NCBI GenBank assembly: GCA_007922305.1
Contig: ML677351.1
Location: 17,141,119-17,205,118 of the forward strand
Direction: 5' to 3'
Origin: Dermatemys mawii
Taxonomy: Eukaryota; Chordata; Testudines; Dermatemydidae
DNA: 64,000 bases
Below the pieces are notes generated by a model. That model searched no databases and was not told the origin of the DNA. It was given only the letters and a program-made list of their open reading frames with translations. Positions within the stretch are counted from its first letter, which is position 1. Each line of letters starts with the position of its first letter. Shown here one piece after another: positions 9,716 to 23,445 of the stretch. The translations under genes and the position numbers were made by a program.

Positions 9716-12700
9716 CTCGCGTTGTCTTTTTAGTAATGTAGAAAGAATCTAGGAAAGAGCTAGAGGAAACACTGAAAAGCGACTTACTGCATAAACAAAG
9801 TCAAAATTTGTACTGCAGCCCACAGATGAGATTTCTTTTGATCCCAATAAGCTAATAGACAGGAGGCCTGGGCACAAGTAGTGTGAGAGTTGCTGCTTTT
9901 TAACATTGGGCAAAGGCCTATATTTTACTTTTGAAAGCGTATAAATGTTGAAATGTCAGACGTATAGTGATCCCTCTTCACAGGTTACCAATGTGGTGCA
10001 GCTGGTCCAATTACTGTCAAGTTCCTTAAACCATTGTTTGATACTCCAATATTTGAAAGATAAACCTATTGCAGCAACACAACTGCTTGTATTAATTTAT
10101 GCTACTCATCTGCTAGGTTTTGTTCGCTGGCCACAAGAGGCAATTTTATATTCTTCCTACTGACAAATCATTAATTGTCCATATTTACTTAATATAAACT
10201 CCTCCTCTTTAGAGGACCATGCAAGTGTGATTCATTGATATTAGATGTCTGGAGCTGTGAAATCTGGATCTGTATTCAGATCCTTGCTTCTCCAAAGCTT
10301 AGAATTCCATTTGAGGACTGTTATGCACATAGGCCCAGAACGTGGGCCTCAGACCCAAATCTGGATCCAAACTGCCTCAATAATTTTCAGTCCCCCCCAA
10401 CACCACCACCCAAGATCTATTATCAGCACTGTCTCTAACCTGACTTCTTTCTAAACAAAGACTGAAAGAAACTAGAAACAAACTCAGATCTCTTATATGC
10501 CACTAAGATCCACTACCAGAACTGCTCTTAACAAGAATTCCTCCTTACTGGAGATAGAGGGGAACCCCCCGCCCCCAATAGCAGCATAATATGTTCTCTT
10601 CCTGGCCTCCCTGCTGTAATAATGATGCAAACATTTCCCATGCTTCATAGCACCAATTCAGTCCCAAATCATCCCTCTTCCTTAAACACTCTTCTCCATG
10701 CTGCACAATTCATCCTCTTTGGTTTTGGTGTTCTGAGGAACAGTCTCCTCACCAAAATGATGCAATTACTTTATTCCCATATGCTCGAGCAATGTTTTAA
10801 AACCGATGTTCTGTTCCTCTCTTTCTTTTATGAAATAGGGGTCCAAATCTCAAGACATTCAATGGAGGACTCCCAAGCTGACTTCAGTGAGAGCTCAAAT
10901 GTGTCCTTGGTATTAAAACTGGTGCCAAAGAATATAAAATGAATATTTACATGCCCAGGAATCAAATTGAGTGCCCAGATGGGAATCTGAATGTTCTACT
11001 TAGGCTGCCTGTTTGAACTCAACAGCTACAAATATTTCACTGAGTGGTAAAATTATAAGATCAGAGATGACCTCAGCCAGTCATCACACAGTCTGCAGAT
11101 TCACTTACATATTGATATCTTATTGATTAAAATTCTTCACAAGACCTTTTACATTTTAATAAAATCATAAATCACAGCTCTGTCATATTCACAGCTCCAA
11201 ATGCGACATTCCAGTCAGGAAGTGTGAATGTTTGCTTGCTAGCAGCAGAATTTTACCCATGAGATAGAAAGATTAGATACTATTTTCTATACACACTCTC
11301 CAATATCTATCAGTAGTCAAGTCTGGAATTAAAGAGCACTTCAGGTACATGACAGCTTGAAAATAAGTAAGTAACAGAATGTGTAGCATTGTCCTGAAAC
11401 TAATATCTATATCCAGAAAAATCACTGTTTCTATGTCAGAACAACAGCATTGTTGTATATTAACTAGGGTTTTCTCACCTGACCTGTTCTGAGCAAACAT
11501 TCATTAGATCAATACAATCTCCATTTCACTTCATCATGAAGTCATGCCTAACTGAAACGAGTCTGAGTGGCCTTAAACAAAACAAAAATACCTAAGGCAG
11601 CTGTATTTTGCTAATAGTCTATGCATTTTCAAGTAACATTTGTGAAAAATCCATCTAATGTATCAATTAGAATATTCAGTTACTGAGAAACTCAAAAGGT
11701 TCTGAGCATTTTAAAATTCAGACACATCAGAACACATTTCTATTTTCAAAAGTACAGTACTTTTTCCCTAGGATGTTAACCTTCGCTTTTTCTGTGCCCT
11801 TCTGACTTTTTAAACTGCCATTTGAGAGTTCATACAAACTCTCCAACTTTGCTCCTGCGCTACGTATCCTGTGCTGTGGCTGTCCACAGCTCTGTAGACA
11901 CATATTTTAGTCAGTGAAACTACAGCATCTGATGGTGGAAAGAGACATGTAGTCTGAGATCTTTCATAAGATGTATTTTCCCTCTAACTCTTTGAATTAG
12001 AGATGTGTCCAAGACACACAAGTACAGATCCATAGTTCCTAAAAGTTTAGGGATTTTGTATCCAGGTTTACCCCACTATTGAAATCCAGGGCAGTAGAGA
12101 TGAGAAATGTCTCACAACTTCCACAGAATTCAGAGGTGTTCTGCGCAGATGCAAGATGTCAGTTCAGGTTTGTCTATGATGGAAATATTTTCAAAGCTTG
12201 GTATTCATCCCAGACCACTAAAGAACTTCAGTAGTAGTTAATATATTGAATTATTCATCCAGTATTATTCATACTGGAGCCTTTCATTTGGGGAGCTCAA
12301 TCTACATGAACAAATATTTAAGCCTTGTGGAAAATATATTTTAAGGATATCCTGTGGTCAGAAGTCAGAATTTGACAAGTTACCTCATGGTGGTGTCCAG
12401 CCTTAGGACATTATTTTCATGTAGATAAAAAATTGTGTGTGGTAACACTGGCAAAATTTTAGGTAACATTACCCAACACTGAAAAACATTCACCTCTGAG
12501 ATGGAACATGTCACTTGTTTGACATTGCACAGCAACAATATACACAACAGCTTAGGAAAAGAAGTGTCCTTAGTCATTAAAATTGTGTTGGGAATTTTAA
12601 AGTAGACAGAATGGAATTACCTGAGCTGACGTTTGTCAAAGAGACCATGTTTATCATCCCTCTTTGTTAGAAATAACGTCTGGGATCTTTGGCCACTTAC

Positions 12701-15700
12701 AGGTACAAAGACCTTAATTTTACATTTTATTCAGAAAATGACTAGATGAAGTAATTGCCTTTGATTAGACAACATCACAAATATAAAATTATTAAAGGCA
12801 TTAACAGATGATAATTAGTTTAATGCAAAAAATACAGCACGATTTAAAATTTGAATTTGGAGGGCATTACTCACTAGATTTTTTTATAAACTCTCCTATG
12901 ACCACAAAAATGAAATTAAAGATATATTCATTCTGTGGAACCTATAGTGGTATTTATAGGATCTGTCAGGGAATGGGGAAGTGAAAAAAGTGGGACAAGG
13001 AACATCCCAAAATATCAGCAAAAAGTACATAAAGTTGACGAAGTTCAAATATGTGTCTTAGAAATGGCAACTCTCTAAGACAAATAGTTTACATCTGAAG
13101 TGCATTACTGACTGCACAGTTTAACAACATCTTTTCTATTGTAAGGTGTTTTTAGACATTTTGGGATGCTACAGTTGTTATGGCTCCTTCTCAACATTAC
13201 TTCTGAAGAGAGCCACAAAGGACTTACAGTTCAAGGACTAGCACAGAGGCACTAGGCTAATGCACCAGTGTTCCCATCTTCATTGGGCAACTCATATTAC
13301 TATATTATTTCTCCATGAACCAAAATATTTACAGTCTAGAAGTTTCAAAATTCATTACCAGTCCTACCACGTGGGGAAAACTCTGATCACCTGTTAAAAC
13401 AAACTATAGGAAATGTGCAGCATTTCCTAGTCCTCTACAAACTTCTCCCCGTATAAGGAAGAATATGTCCCATGTCTTTTAAACTTTCGTGGCCATTTCT
13501 TGTATTTTGCAAGCTGACACCAAAGGTTTTTCAGCAAACCTCTTAAAAGTAGTAGAACCTCCAGGAGACGAAAGGGTTGGGAATCAATGATACCAGAAAG
13601 TCTCCCCAGGCAGAAGCAATCAAGATACTGGAGGAATCAAATCTTGTTAGTATTAACTGCTCCTGACATTTCGCTCTACTTTGGCGCTTGGGCCAAATTA
13701 GAGCAGCCTGGCTTTAAGAGATGATGATCAGAGGGTAAATTATAAAGAGACAAATACTATCAGGTTGCAAACTGTTCATAGTCTTTGTTCACTGGCATGA
13801 ACAAAATTTAAAAAAAATCTCATTCCTTTCTTTCAAATAGCAATGAAAATATTTTTAAAGAAAATCTCATGCATCATTTCCAACTCTAACAATGCACCAT
13901 CCTACTAATGTACAAGAACCAGCAAACCAAATCAGTTAGAAATTGACTGTAAACACGGGTCCTAGCCAAAACTATGGGGAGGGAGAGGGGGACTTTAATA
14001 ATGCCTTCTCTTATAATGAGCAAAGGCGCCCTCAGAAATACAGATAAAGAAACAGGATAAAAATCAATCAAGTAAGGGGGAAAAAAAAAAACTGTGTAAC
14101 ATGCCTCTCACTCATTTCTGACATGCCATAAAGTACATCTAACTTTAGATTATTATTTCATTTGAGCATGACCATTTTTTAAATCAAACAAAAATAGAAG
14201 ATATCTGCTTATTCAGTAACTAGATGGTCTTCTCCTGCTTCTTTCCCATAAACAAAAGATGCCTGAGCCTTTAAAGTACTATGAAGCTGCTTTGCAACAA
14301 CCGACAAGCAGACATTTGGCTAGCTAGTCAAATGACATGAATCCCTTGTTGTGCCTAAAGCAGGGAAGACATTTTCCAGGATTGGTTCATACATCCAGCA
14401 ATATATTAGATTAGTTTGGACAAGATTTGGGTAATAAACATCACAGGCACTGACAGCATGATATTCAAAGACAGACTTTCAACTGAGACAAACTCAGCAC
14501 ATCAACTACTCTTATGGATGGGGAAAACTTTCAGTTAATTCATCCGGAAGATCCATCTATTCAGCCATTATTACGGCGCTCCTCACCCGTAGTGTCTGAT
14601 ATTCATGGCCCTGTTTAATTCTAAGATGCTGGAACGACACACAGAGTCTAGTCAGGGGATGAAGGAATTTGCTAATAGTCTATTTACACTACACTACTGG
14701 CTAGCCACCACTAGGTTAGCATTTAGATATGGCAGAAAACCTAAAATAATAGAGTAGTCAGATGAGATAAATGGTAAATCCAACATCAGTCATGTCAGCT
14801 AAATCTGCTTTGGCCTGAAAATATACAGTCATTTATCTCAGTATTTCACACCACCCCATAGCCACCCCTAAAAACCACCCATCTCCTTTGATCCAGATCT
14901 TCCCCACTGAATATACAGATTTCACGTTTTCTTTTTTTAGCATGTTTCCCAAAAAGCCATTACACTTTTTGAAGAAAAATACCAATACAACACAAACCTT
15001 AAATATGAAGGTATGACAAGCATCTTTCCCCGCTCCCCCAACTATTAATCTTGTGTAAAGAACTCCTCATATGCCCGCATAAATCAGAGCAAAATGAGTC
15101 TGTAAATTGATGTAACTTTGGAATTGCACATCCAGTGCTCACTACTACAGTTGCTTCTTTAGGTCTATGCATTCTCTCTAGAATGCGTCAATTAGCCAAA
15201 ATTAATCCTAATTCAAAATGAGTTTTAAAGAGCAGCAAGGGATATACCATTTATCTGTTGTTCCCTATCCCATTTATTTAACCTTATAACGTCACTTTCT
15301 CATATACTAGCAGTAAACAAATCCCATGTGAAAGCTGATAAAATACTTCTTTGTAATGTTAATGTTACTGTCTCTATAAATCTCAGATTCTGGCCACAGC
15401 TTCAACTCATTCCTACCTTTGATTTAAGAGTGGGCTAGCTTGGTCCTAACCCTGTCATGTTTAGTTCTGAGACAGTCTTTAGGCTTATGGGTCTCTGATC
15501 TGGTAAATTCCTGTGAGAGAAAATTTAACTAAGGAAGGCTCCTTCTGACAAGTGATAAGGCCCTGTTCTTTTCAGGTTACCCCAGAGACTAAGCTGTGGG
15601 CAGAATTAATTGAGAAAGACACACTGGGACAAAATACAAGAGAGAAAAAACGGTGAATAAGGAGTTCATGAAAGACATTGCAAAAAGAAAGGAAGATTGG

Positions 15701-18085
15701 ATGGATGGAAGCAATTATAAGATAGAGTCTAGTAAAGTAATTACCATCAGATCTAAATCAGTTTTCTTAGACAAAGTATTTTATTAGATTGTTACATGAC
15801 AGGATACTAATTAAAACTGATTGGCCTAATTAGAATAGTATTAATAGCTATGGCAGATACTAGCAATAGCATTGCTTTCTTCATGACCTTCTTCAAAGAT
15901 ACTGGGGAGCCACCACAAATATTCCTGATTTTCAGTGAATGTTTTGTAACAAGCCAGCAATATGATTGCTATATCTGAATACAGACTGAGGCTTTCCTGC
16001 CATGGCAAAGTGGCCAGAACAAAGGAAGAGATACACAGAGAAGGGGAACAAAGGTGCTATTTTAAAAGAGCTGTTATGGAACAAATATAAATGAGGCACC
16101 TGATTCTCCCTTGCCACGCATGTTGTGCAACCATTTACACCTGTGCAGTGTGGAGTGCTACTAAGAGTAACTGCACTTGACTCCCACTTTGAACTGGTGA
16201 AAATGTCTGCACAAAGTATGTAAGCAGGGTGGGGATTGGGGCAGTAGGGGAGAGCTCTGTGTGTTTAGTGCATTGCAGCCACTGGTGTAAATAATGACTA
16301 CCTCTATTTCTGCACTAAACACCCTTCTTCACAAGTGAATAAAGTATCTGCACGAAGAAAGGACAGTCCCAAACACTTGTGCAAACAGGCAGCCATTTAT
16401 ATGCAAGATCATGAAAAAACAAACCGCCCATTCAGAACTCAATGAGATGATCTCAAACAGTGCTTTGGAGTATTCACCCAGCTCTGTCTGTAGTGCAGAT
16501 GTTATCCACTGTAATCCTGACACAGAGCACACTGTACATGGGCTATTTTTAAGAGGTACCATCTGAGAATGAAAGTCCAGAACCACCAACATTGGCCAGC
16601 TTTAGTTCCAACTCTTATGGCTCTCTAGATGCCTGTGCACTACATTGATACATCTGACCTAAACCAGGCACTGGTTGATAAAAGTAGCTATTTATTACTA
16701 AACTTCTGCAGTGATTTGAAGGAGGGGAGAGGTGGAGAGGAGAAAGCCATTGGCTAAGACCATCCAACCCACAAATTATATTAATATACATTTCACATGG
16801 TTATAACAAATGTAACTATCAGGAAGACCTTAATAATACAGTGTTCACTGCTGTGCAAGAGAATAGAAACCTCAGATTTGCTTTGGAAAAATTATTAAAA
16901 AACACCAAAAACTTTAAAATATCCAATGAAATTCCAATACAGTGTAAACTATTTAAAATATGATAAGCAAAAAAGTAAGTGTTCTCATTATCCTTCTTTT
17001 TGCCATCCCAATATCATTTTGATCATGAAAACTCCAGTGATTTCTTTTCATAGCTTAGATAACTATTTACCAAAAAACTCAATGGCACCTCAAACGTGAG
17101 CAAGACAGGTGCTTACAGGTCAAGGGGATAGATGACTTAGACATACTTTAGATAAGCAGGTACAAATCAGAAGCCTTCTAAACTGAATTAGTTATTCTTT
17201 GAACCAATAAAAAATTCTAATCTAAAGTTATCTATGACAGTAATACTATGCTGTGTCAACACTATGTATTTAAACACAGTGCTGCTCATTGCCAAGCAGC
17301 ATAGTCCAAACTGGAAGTGAAATAACAGTGATTTATCTGCTCAAACTATGATGCATATACCAGGACTAGTGGATCCATCCAGTCATGCATGACTCACCTG
17401 TCCCAGGGTCTATGAATTCAAACGGCTCTTGCTCAGAATTTCCCTCCAGAGAAATGACAAAAATGGCAGAACCCACAGAGATCCTAGAAGAAACCACAAT
17501 GAACATGCTGGTCATAATTTCAATTATTATAATACCCATATGTTCATTTTATTTTGCAACAATTTCTTCATTGTTTTTAAATAAATATCCCTGATTATCA
17601 TCAGTTCTTAAATATGAGCATATACTGAGGCAAGGGACACTATCAGTCTATTAAAATGTATATGGCAATTAGTGGATTTTAATATTTTAAGTTTTGCAAA
17701 TTAACTTTACATTATTAAATTCCATATGAATTATTTATAAATGAATATAAAAGAAAGGTATGTATTCCCTGGGGAAGAAATATCTGCCATGCTAACATAT
17801 TCCGGTCCCTGAAGTGAGATCTTGGAAAATCCAGCAGCTGGGAGTTGGAGAAACACGCCTCCACACACACAAATAGAAACACATATTCCTTGCCCTTCGT
17901 GGTCTTCCACAAAGTCTCCAGAGTGCCCTCGTGAGAATTTTTTAAATATAATTCTCCATGACAATATAGGACATTTGGTTGGCGTGTGTTCAGAGATATC
18001 TGCTTTACTCATGAGTTGGACAATCACAAATGAACTATGCAGGCCACTATAAGTGCTCAGCATTTCTGAAGACAAGTCCCACATT
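9716..18085. other. About 8.4 kb with almost no recognisable repeats or genes
   Basis: Scanning both strands I find no CR1, LTR, SINE or DNA-transposon end of the families found elsewhere in the window, and no convincing exon. Open frames are short (99-140 codons at most) and lack motifs. A 69-codon frame at 17385-17594 ends in a hydrophobic stretch but has no other support. Near 16130-16310, 'acctgtgcagtgtggagtgc' and 'cagccactggtgtaaataat' faintly resemble an old MITE. The rest reads as unique AT-rich DNA. Confidence 0.5.
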
Positions 18086-18090
18086 GATTT

Positions 18091-18150
18091 GGTTGCCTAA
18101 ATATGAATTTGGAGTGCCTATATTTAGGCACTCATGTTTGAAAATTGTGA
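18091..18150. repeat. Small inverted-repeat MITE remnant
   Basis: GCCTAAATAT at 18095-18104 is exactly inverted at 18120-18129, followed by 'actcatgtttgaaaattgtg'. This is the core of the abundant 'cctaaatttaggcac' amniote MITE. Confidence 0.5.
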
Positions 18151-18679
18151 CCCAAACCTTTCCACCACCTTCCAAAACAGTTATTTCATGTTTACTCCAG
18201 AGTAACGGCAGAATTTGGCCTTTTGCATTTAAAAGGATGACAGTTTAAAAAATGAGAAAGGTTGTGGTCTTAATTCTACCATCAGTCATGCCTGTGCAAA
18301 ACACATACTGATTTTATGCAGTTTGCACAGATTTAGCCAATAGAATTTATCCCAGTATTAGGAAAATAACAGAATATTTTGAAGTCTGTACCTTTGAGTA
18401 ATACAGTAGGGATGTTTTTGCAACTATCTACAATGTTGCAAAGTATTACAGATATTTAGAGTTTTAAAATACTTTGTAAAGACAGCTGTCTTCTTCCACA
18501 GCCCCCAAATGTGTGTTAAAATACCACAGGAAAAGTAATTATAAAACAAAAAGTGCATAAAATACATAGAGCAGCAAAGTGCTGATGGTCCTGAAATTTG
18601 AAAAAATGGAATCATGGTTTTGAGTACTTTTTTTAAAAAAAATAAAAAATAAACCACTAATGCACGTTTACTACAATTT

Positions 18680-18760
18680 GAACATAGCAGACCAGATCCT
18701 CCAGTGGCAAAGTCAGGGCATCTAGTGCATATTTACATCAGCTGTACATCTGGCCCACTA
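18680..18760. repeat. MITE fragment of the 'ccagatcctc...tctggccc' type
   Basis: 'gaccagatcctccagtggca' on the left and 'ttacatcagctgtacatctg' then 'gcccac' on the right are inverted-type ends known from a widespread palindromic amniote element. It is strongly diverged and the limits are approximate. The surrounding 18151-19335 shows nothing else recognisable. Confidence 0.4.
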
Positions 18761-19335
18761 TGTTGACCTTATTTCCGATGATTCATTTCTCTTTATAATT
18801 CCCAGCCTGCCTGCCTGCTCAGGGCCTTCAATTTTGTGACACAAGATCCAGCTATCTGAAATCAACTCTTATGTATCTCTCACCGCTGAAAGTATTATTT
18901 TTTCCTATTACAGTTAAGTTGCAATTGGGGAGATGTTTTTGCTGTTTTAGAAGAAAACTTAAATATCCACTCTCCAATGCCTCCGGATCTAAAGGTTTAC
19001 ACGATCTGCTTTCTTGCAAAGATTGAATGGCTCCACAGAGAATTTCCCCTTTTTATGGGAAAGATGGGAGTGGCACCTTCACAAGACAGACAAAAAAGAG
19101 GGAGATTGGGAGACTATCAGTTGTCTGGTGGCCACACAAAAAAAGCTACATGGGCCACTAGTGGTTTACAGTCCATAGTGTGAGAACCATTTACCCATTT
19201 GTTTTTTAAATACAAAATCTTGTTACTCATTTCTCAGTGACTACTTGCAACTTGTGGCTAAGTATCATGAAAGCCACAGGCCAGTGTCTGTGCTGTAATA
19301 CTTAGTGGTGCTCTGCAGACCACGTAGCTAAAGAT

Positions 19336-20050
19336 GGGTCTTCACAGCAGAGTTCACTCGAGTTATGTATACTTCAGTTAACTTAGCTCAAGTGAAAGTG
19401 GTCATGCTGTGAAGTAACATTTGAGCTGCTGTGTCCACACTGGTGCTGGACTCACTTGCATGTGGCATTAAGACTTCTGGGTGCATAACACTGAGTAACG
19501 TCAGCTACACTGTGCCTATGTCTCCAATTACGATGGCGCTTGCAGTACAGGCACTACACATGGAGCTACACACTGCAGTGAAAGGCAGGCTACATCCGCA
19601 CTTGACACTGCAGCATGTAGCAAGACATTGCATTGAATGGATCCAGGTCTAAAAAAATAGCAGTGTAGATATGAGCGGCAGTGCTTGGAGTGTAGAGAAC
19701 TAGATGGAGTACATGCTGCCTTAAGTATAGACATAGCCTATGACTACTTGCCCAGAAAATTGTGGGAGTACTTGCCTGTCATTTTGGGGCATATGGAGGG
19801 AATTGTGGGATGGCACTAGAGGACTAGACACACTCACATGGAGCTAGTCTGAGTTCACACTCTAGAGAGGTTGTGTTTGCAGCTGATGAGCTGTGCTAAT
19901 TCGAGCTGTAGCTTACATCCCCCGCCAGGCCAGTCACTTCATGTTAAAAGCACACGCTCGAGTTAAGTGATTCTGTACCCGAACAGGACTCAAAATAGGA
20001 GCAACGTTCAACTTATAGCTCAAACTCACTCTGCACTGAAGACATTCCCT
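19336..20050. mobile_element. Diverged DNA transposon/MITE, possibly composite
   Basis: The left end 'gggtcttcacagcagagttc' and the right end, 'gggaatgtcttcagtgcaga' on the opposite strand, form an imperfect inverted repeat. Internal words 'cagctacactgtgcctatgt', 'agcagtgtagatatgagcgg' and 'aagtatagacatagcc' look like ends of a second element nested at about 19500-19740. No transposase is visible. Exact boundaries are uncertain. Confidence 0.5.
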
Positions 20051-22629
20051 GAAGACACTCTCCTAGCATGACCTCAGAGCTGCACTCTCTTGTGGCATAC
20101 CTGAGACAATATATTAAAACTAATTCAGTAACATGTAACTGAATTCAGTAAAGTTCATCATAATTCCATGAGGTTTGTCCAGAGTATTGTCAGTCTGACT
20201 TTGTTCTATCCAGAGGGTATGAGGGAAGTTAGTTTTCTTTGAACGCATTATCTGATAATATATTATTTCCAACTTGCTGGGAAAAGCTGTCTATAGAATC
20301 TGTGAAAACTTTATTTCTTTGTGGGTTCCTCTGATGGTCAGAACTTTCTCACCTAAGTGACTGCCTGCCTCAGCTTACCTGAGCTGTGAAGGTGTAAAGC
20401 AAAAGCAAGCATGACAGCATCAAAAGGCCTCTTGAAACACTGGTCTGCAAAGAATTATGCAACTGCTCAACATTACATCCTGTGAGCTCTCTCTTTGAAG
20501 ACAGTGGGACCCCATACAGTGCAGAAGTAAGAGGACTAACATATGGCTTTATCAGATTAGGGCCTTTGTTTGTAAGAATAAAAAAAATCATACCATAAAG
20601 ACGACCAATACTATATTAGTCTTCCTTTGATCATATCCAGACTTCTTACAATCCTTAAGATCTACTGAAATTTCACTGTATTGATTAAAGCTGCAAAAGT
20701 TATCCACTATGGATACTTTGACAAATTTTAGAGTTTGTCAGATGGTTCATACAATTGTTTTTAAAAAGTTAGTTGACCAACTCTGTCATCATTTTGCATT
20801 GCGAATCATGAATTCCACATATCCTTTCCTGCAATCCAAGATGTGGATTCATTTATGATTGTGGTACTCTAATTTTTCTACAGTAGTGACACCAAAGTAA
20901 ATGCCTGTTGGTTTTAATCTTCATTGGTGAGCTCTCTTTTGCATATGGGGTGTGATCCAACTTATACTGAAGTCAATATAAACACTTCCATGGGTTTTGA
21001 CGCCAGACCTTCAAATAAAGATAAAAATGTAGTTTTCCCACTAATCACAGCAGTGGGGAAAAAAGGCAATAAATAAATCTCTCTCTCATTCAAAACTTGG
21101 CTCACTGTCCAACATGCCAGGTCTCATAGCAAACAAATATTCCGAGTCATTCCTTCCTTCCTCACTATCCTGAGCTACAATATCACGTCAGCACATTGTA
21201 TCAAAAAGGGGACTGTCTGGCTGAGGCTGCATGCTGATTCTGTGATCTGTCTCCTTACTGGGACACCTTATTAAGTAAGAGACCTTTAAGAACATTTCAG
21301 TAATGTATAAGAACTTGGATAGCAAAAGCTTACAAATCGATCTTTAAAAGTAATGGAAAGACCTAGACATCTTCCATTTCATTCCATAAAGGGAATATGC
21401 AGCAGCCACTTGCCAGACTATATTTTCTAATCATATAACAAAAGTTGTAAATGACACATTATCTATGTTCTTATCTTATTTGGAAAGCAGAAAAAAAATC
21501 CATTTTATTGAACTGGATGCTCACTGCTTTCTCACTAATGTAATATAAAGGGCCTTTTTATATTACTAGAGTAGAGTTTTAAATTAAATGCAAAATATAT
21601 TTTGTCAGTTGAAGCATGGCAAGTGTGGCCACACTTAAAGAAAAGCTGACAGTTTTTTCTCTGCAAACTGTAAGACTATCTTCAGACATTACTGACTAAT
21701 GTATCGCTGCTTGATAGAGCACAGTTCTTGTCCTCTAACCAAAATAAATTTTTTCAGAGGGGAACTGAGATTAAATTTAGAAAATAATTGTTAATAGGAG
21801 AACCCATCAGCAACTTTCTAAATAAATTTGGAACAGAAAATAAAATTTCAGAGTTGATTTTTTAAATTATTTACAGTTAGTGCAAAGTATTCCTGTGACC
21901 CAGATGAAAATACATCACTGGAATGTTCATTTAAATTGAGGGGAGGGTTTTAAACATAACAATAGTTTACAAATGTATTTGGTTTTGATACAATATGTTG
22001 GATAGGAGAATCAGATGTAGGATTTTTTTCCCCTTTCCATCAAAATCAGATCCTTCACAAGGACTTTACATAAATCTATTTTTTTTATGTTTCTATAGAA
22101 ATGTGCTAACTACAATTGGTTAATGAAGTTAAGGTCACATTACACCTTTGGATACCCATGCAGGGTTCTTACTGGACTCGGTGGAATTCTCAGGGATACC
22201 ACATGAGAAATAATTTTTTTAAAAAAAGCATTTTCAACAATAGGCTTGGTTGATATGGGAAAGTTTTAACTGTATAATTATTTTGTTTAACAATGTAAAT
22301 TTGTTTTTAATCACAATACATATATCAGTACAAGCCCTAGAAAGCATACAGTTTACTATAGCACCATGGCTGCCATCCACTTTTATTTTCCCTTTACCAA
22401 GCTGGCAACAGAGCTTGTCCAAAACAGAACCCTCAAAAGACCCAAAACAAACAAAGTCTTCCATCAATTCCAGCACCGCAGTCTCCTATTTCCCAGGCTG
22501 CCTTAGCTTACTGCCAGGCAGCTTCCTGCCTCTGGCAGTCCCAGCTACTCTCTCAACCACACTGCTCCCCTGCAGTTTCCTGCCACTTTTTTATATTGGC
22601 AAGCACTTGATTCCTCTCAGGTGGGGCTC
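20051..22629. other. No recognisable gene or repeat
   Basis: About 2.6 kb of AT-rich sequence. Around 20930-21010, 'atactgaagtcaatataaac' hints at a very old MITE of the 'gaagtcaatgg' type. Nothing else is supported. Confidence 0.45.
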
Positions 22630-23370
22630 TGTGACAGCATGGGATTCACCACTGCTGGTGCCTCCTGCCGGTCGCTCCGGGAATTAGCTCTCAACTGCAG
22701 CGGAGTGCCCTTGACACATGGTGTCCGACCTGTCATCTGCTTTGCTTCTGTGGGACCATACTACTCCAGTCACTCCCCCTTCCAGTGGGGAGGGTTGTTA
22801 ACAGCAGTCCTCCTGTTTGCACCTGCCTTAGTAGCCAACCACAACCCTGTAGTCCAGCCCCTTGTCTCAGGGGCAGGCTGTGGAATACTCTGGCCCCTCT
22901 CCTCTATGGCCAGGTGCTATGCGATGGGGAAAAGGGGAACCCAGGCCTGCCTCCTACTCTGGATCCCGGCCCAGGGACCCTTTAACGGCAGTCTCTCTCT
23001 GCCCTTCTTCGCTCCAATCTTGTCTGCCAAATTTCCCTGGGTCACTTCCCCTTTGGCCCTATGCACCTTTTCAATCTTTTTTAGCAAGGCCTGCAGCCTG
23101 GCAGGTAAGGGGCTGGTGCTTCACTCAGCTCCCCAAGGCCCACCCAGTACTGCACTATACAAAGTGCTCCTCCTTCCAGCAGGAGCCAGTCCTTGTCCCT
23201 TGCCAGCCAAGGAGTGACTGACTTCTCCCTTGCTGGACAGCCTTTATATAGGACCTAGCCCTGTCCTGATTGGCTGCCTCTTCTGCTCCCTGATTGGCTG
23301 CTGATCTCCACAGCCTTTTTGGCTTGGATCAGCCCTCTTTCTCAGGGGGTGGGCTTCCTACCAAACACTA
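22630..23370 (-). mobile_element. Solo LTR, minus orientation
   Basis: The element begins TGTGACAGCATGGG and ends 'ccaaacacta', flanked by a perfect 5-base duplication GGCTC (22625-22629 and 23371-23375). The minus strand carries a good TATA box, TATATAAAGG at 23250-23241, about 120 bases from the 5' end. It shares words with the LTR at 50321-51022: 'gggaattagct', 'gagtgccct' and a 'tgattggctgc' / 'ccaatcagcctggg' region. The two are the same family. No internal retrotransposon genes remain, so it is a solo LTR. The TA terminus instead of CA is a mutation or a small boundary error. Long open frames across it are due to its GC-rich composition. Confidence 0.65.
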
Positions 23371-23445
23371 GGCTCATTTTGAAATCAGGGCCGGCTTAGC
23401 CCCAGGATCTCCAGCCTACAGGCAAACCCACTGTTATGTATAGTT

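Noticed and set aside
17385..17594. Small membrane protein frame with a hydrophobic C-terminal segment
   Set aside because: A hydrophobic run is easily produced by AT-rich DNA; there is no promoter, splice or conservation evidence.
22250..23221. Three overlapping plus-strand frames of 119-198 codons
   Set aside because: They mostly cover the solo LTR (22630-23370); LTRs do not encode such proteins and the frames overlap each other.
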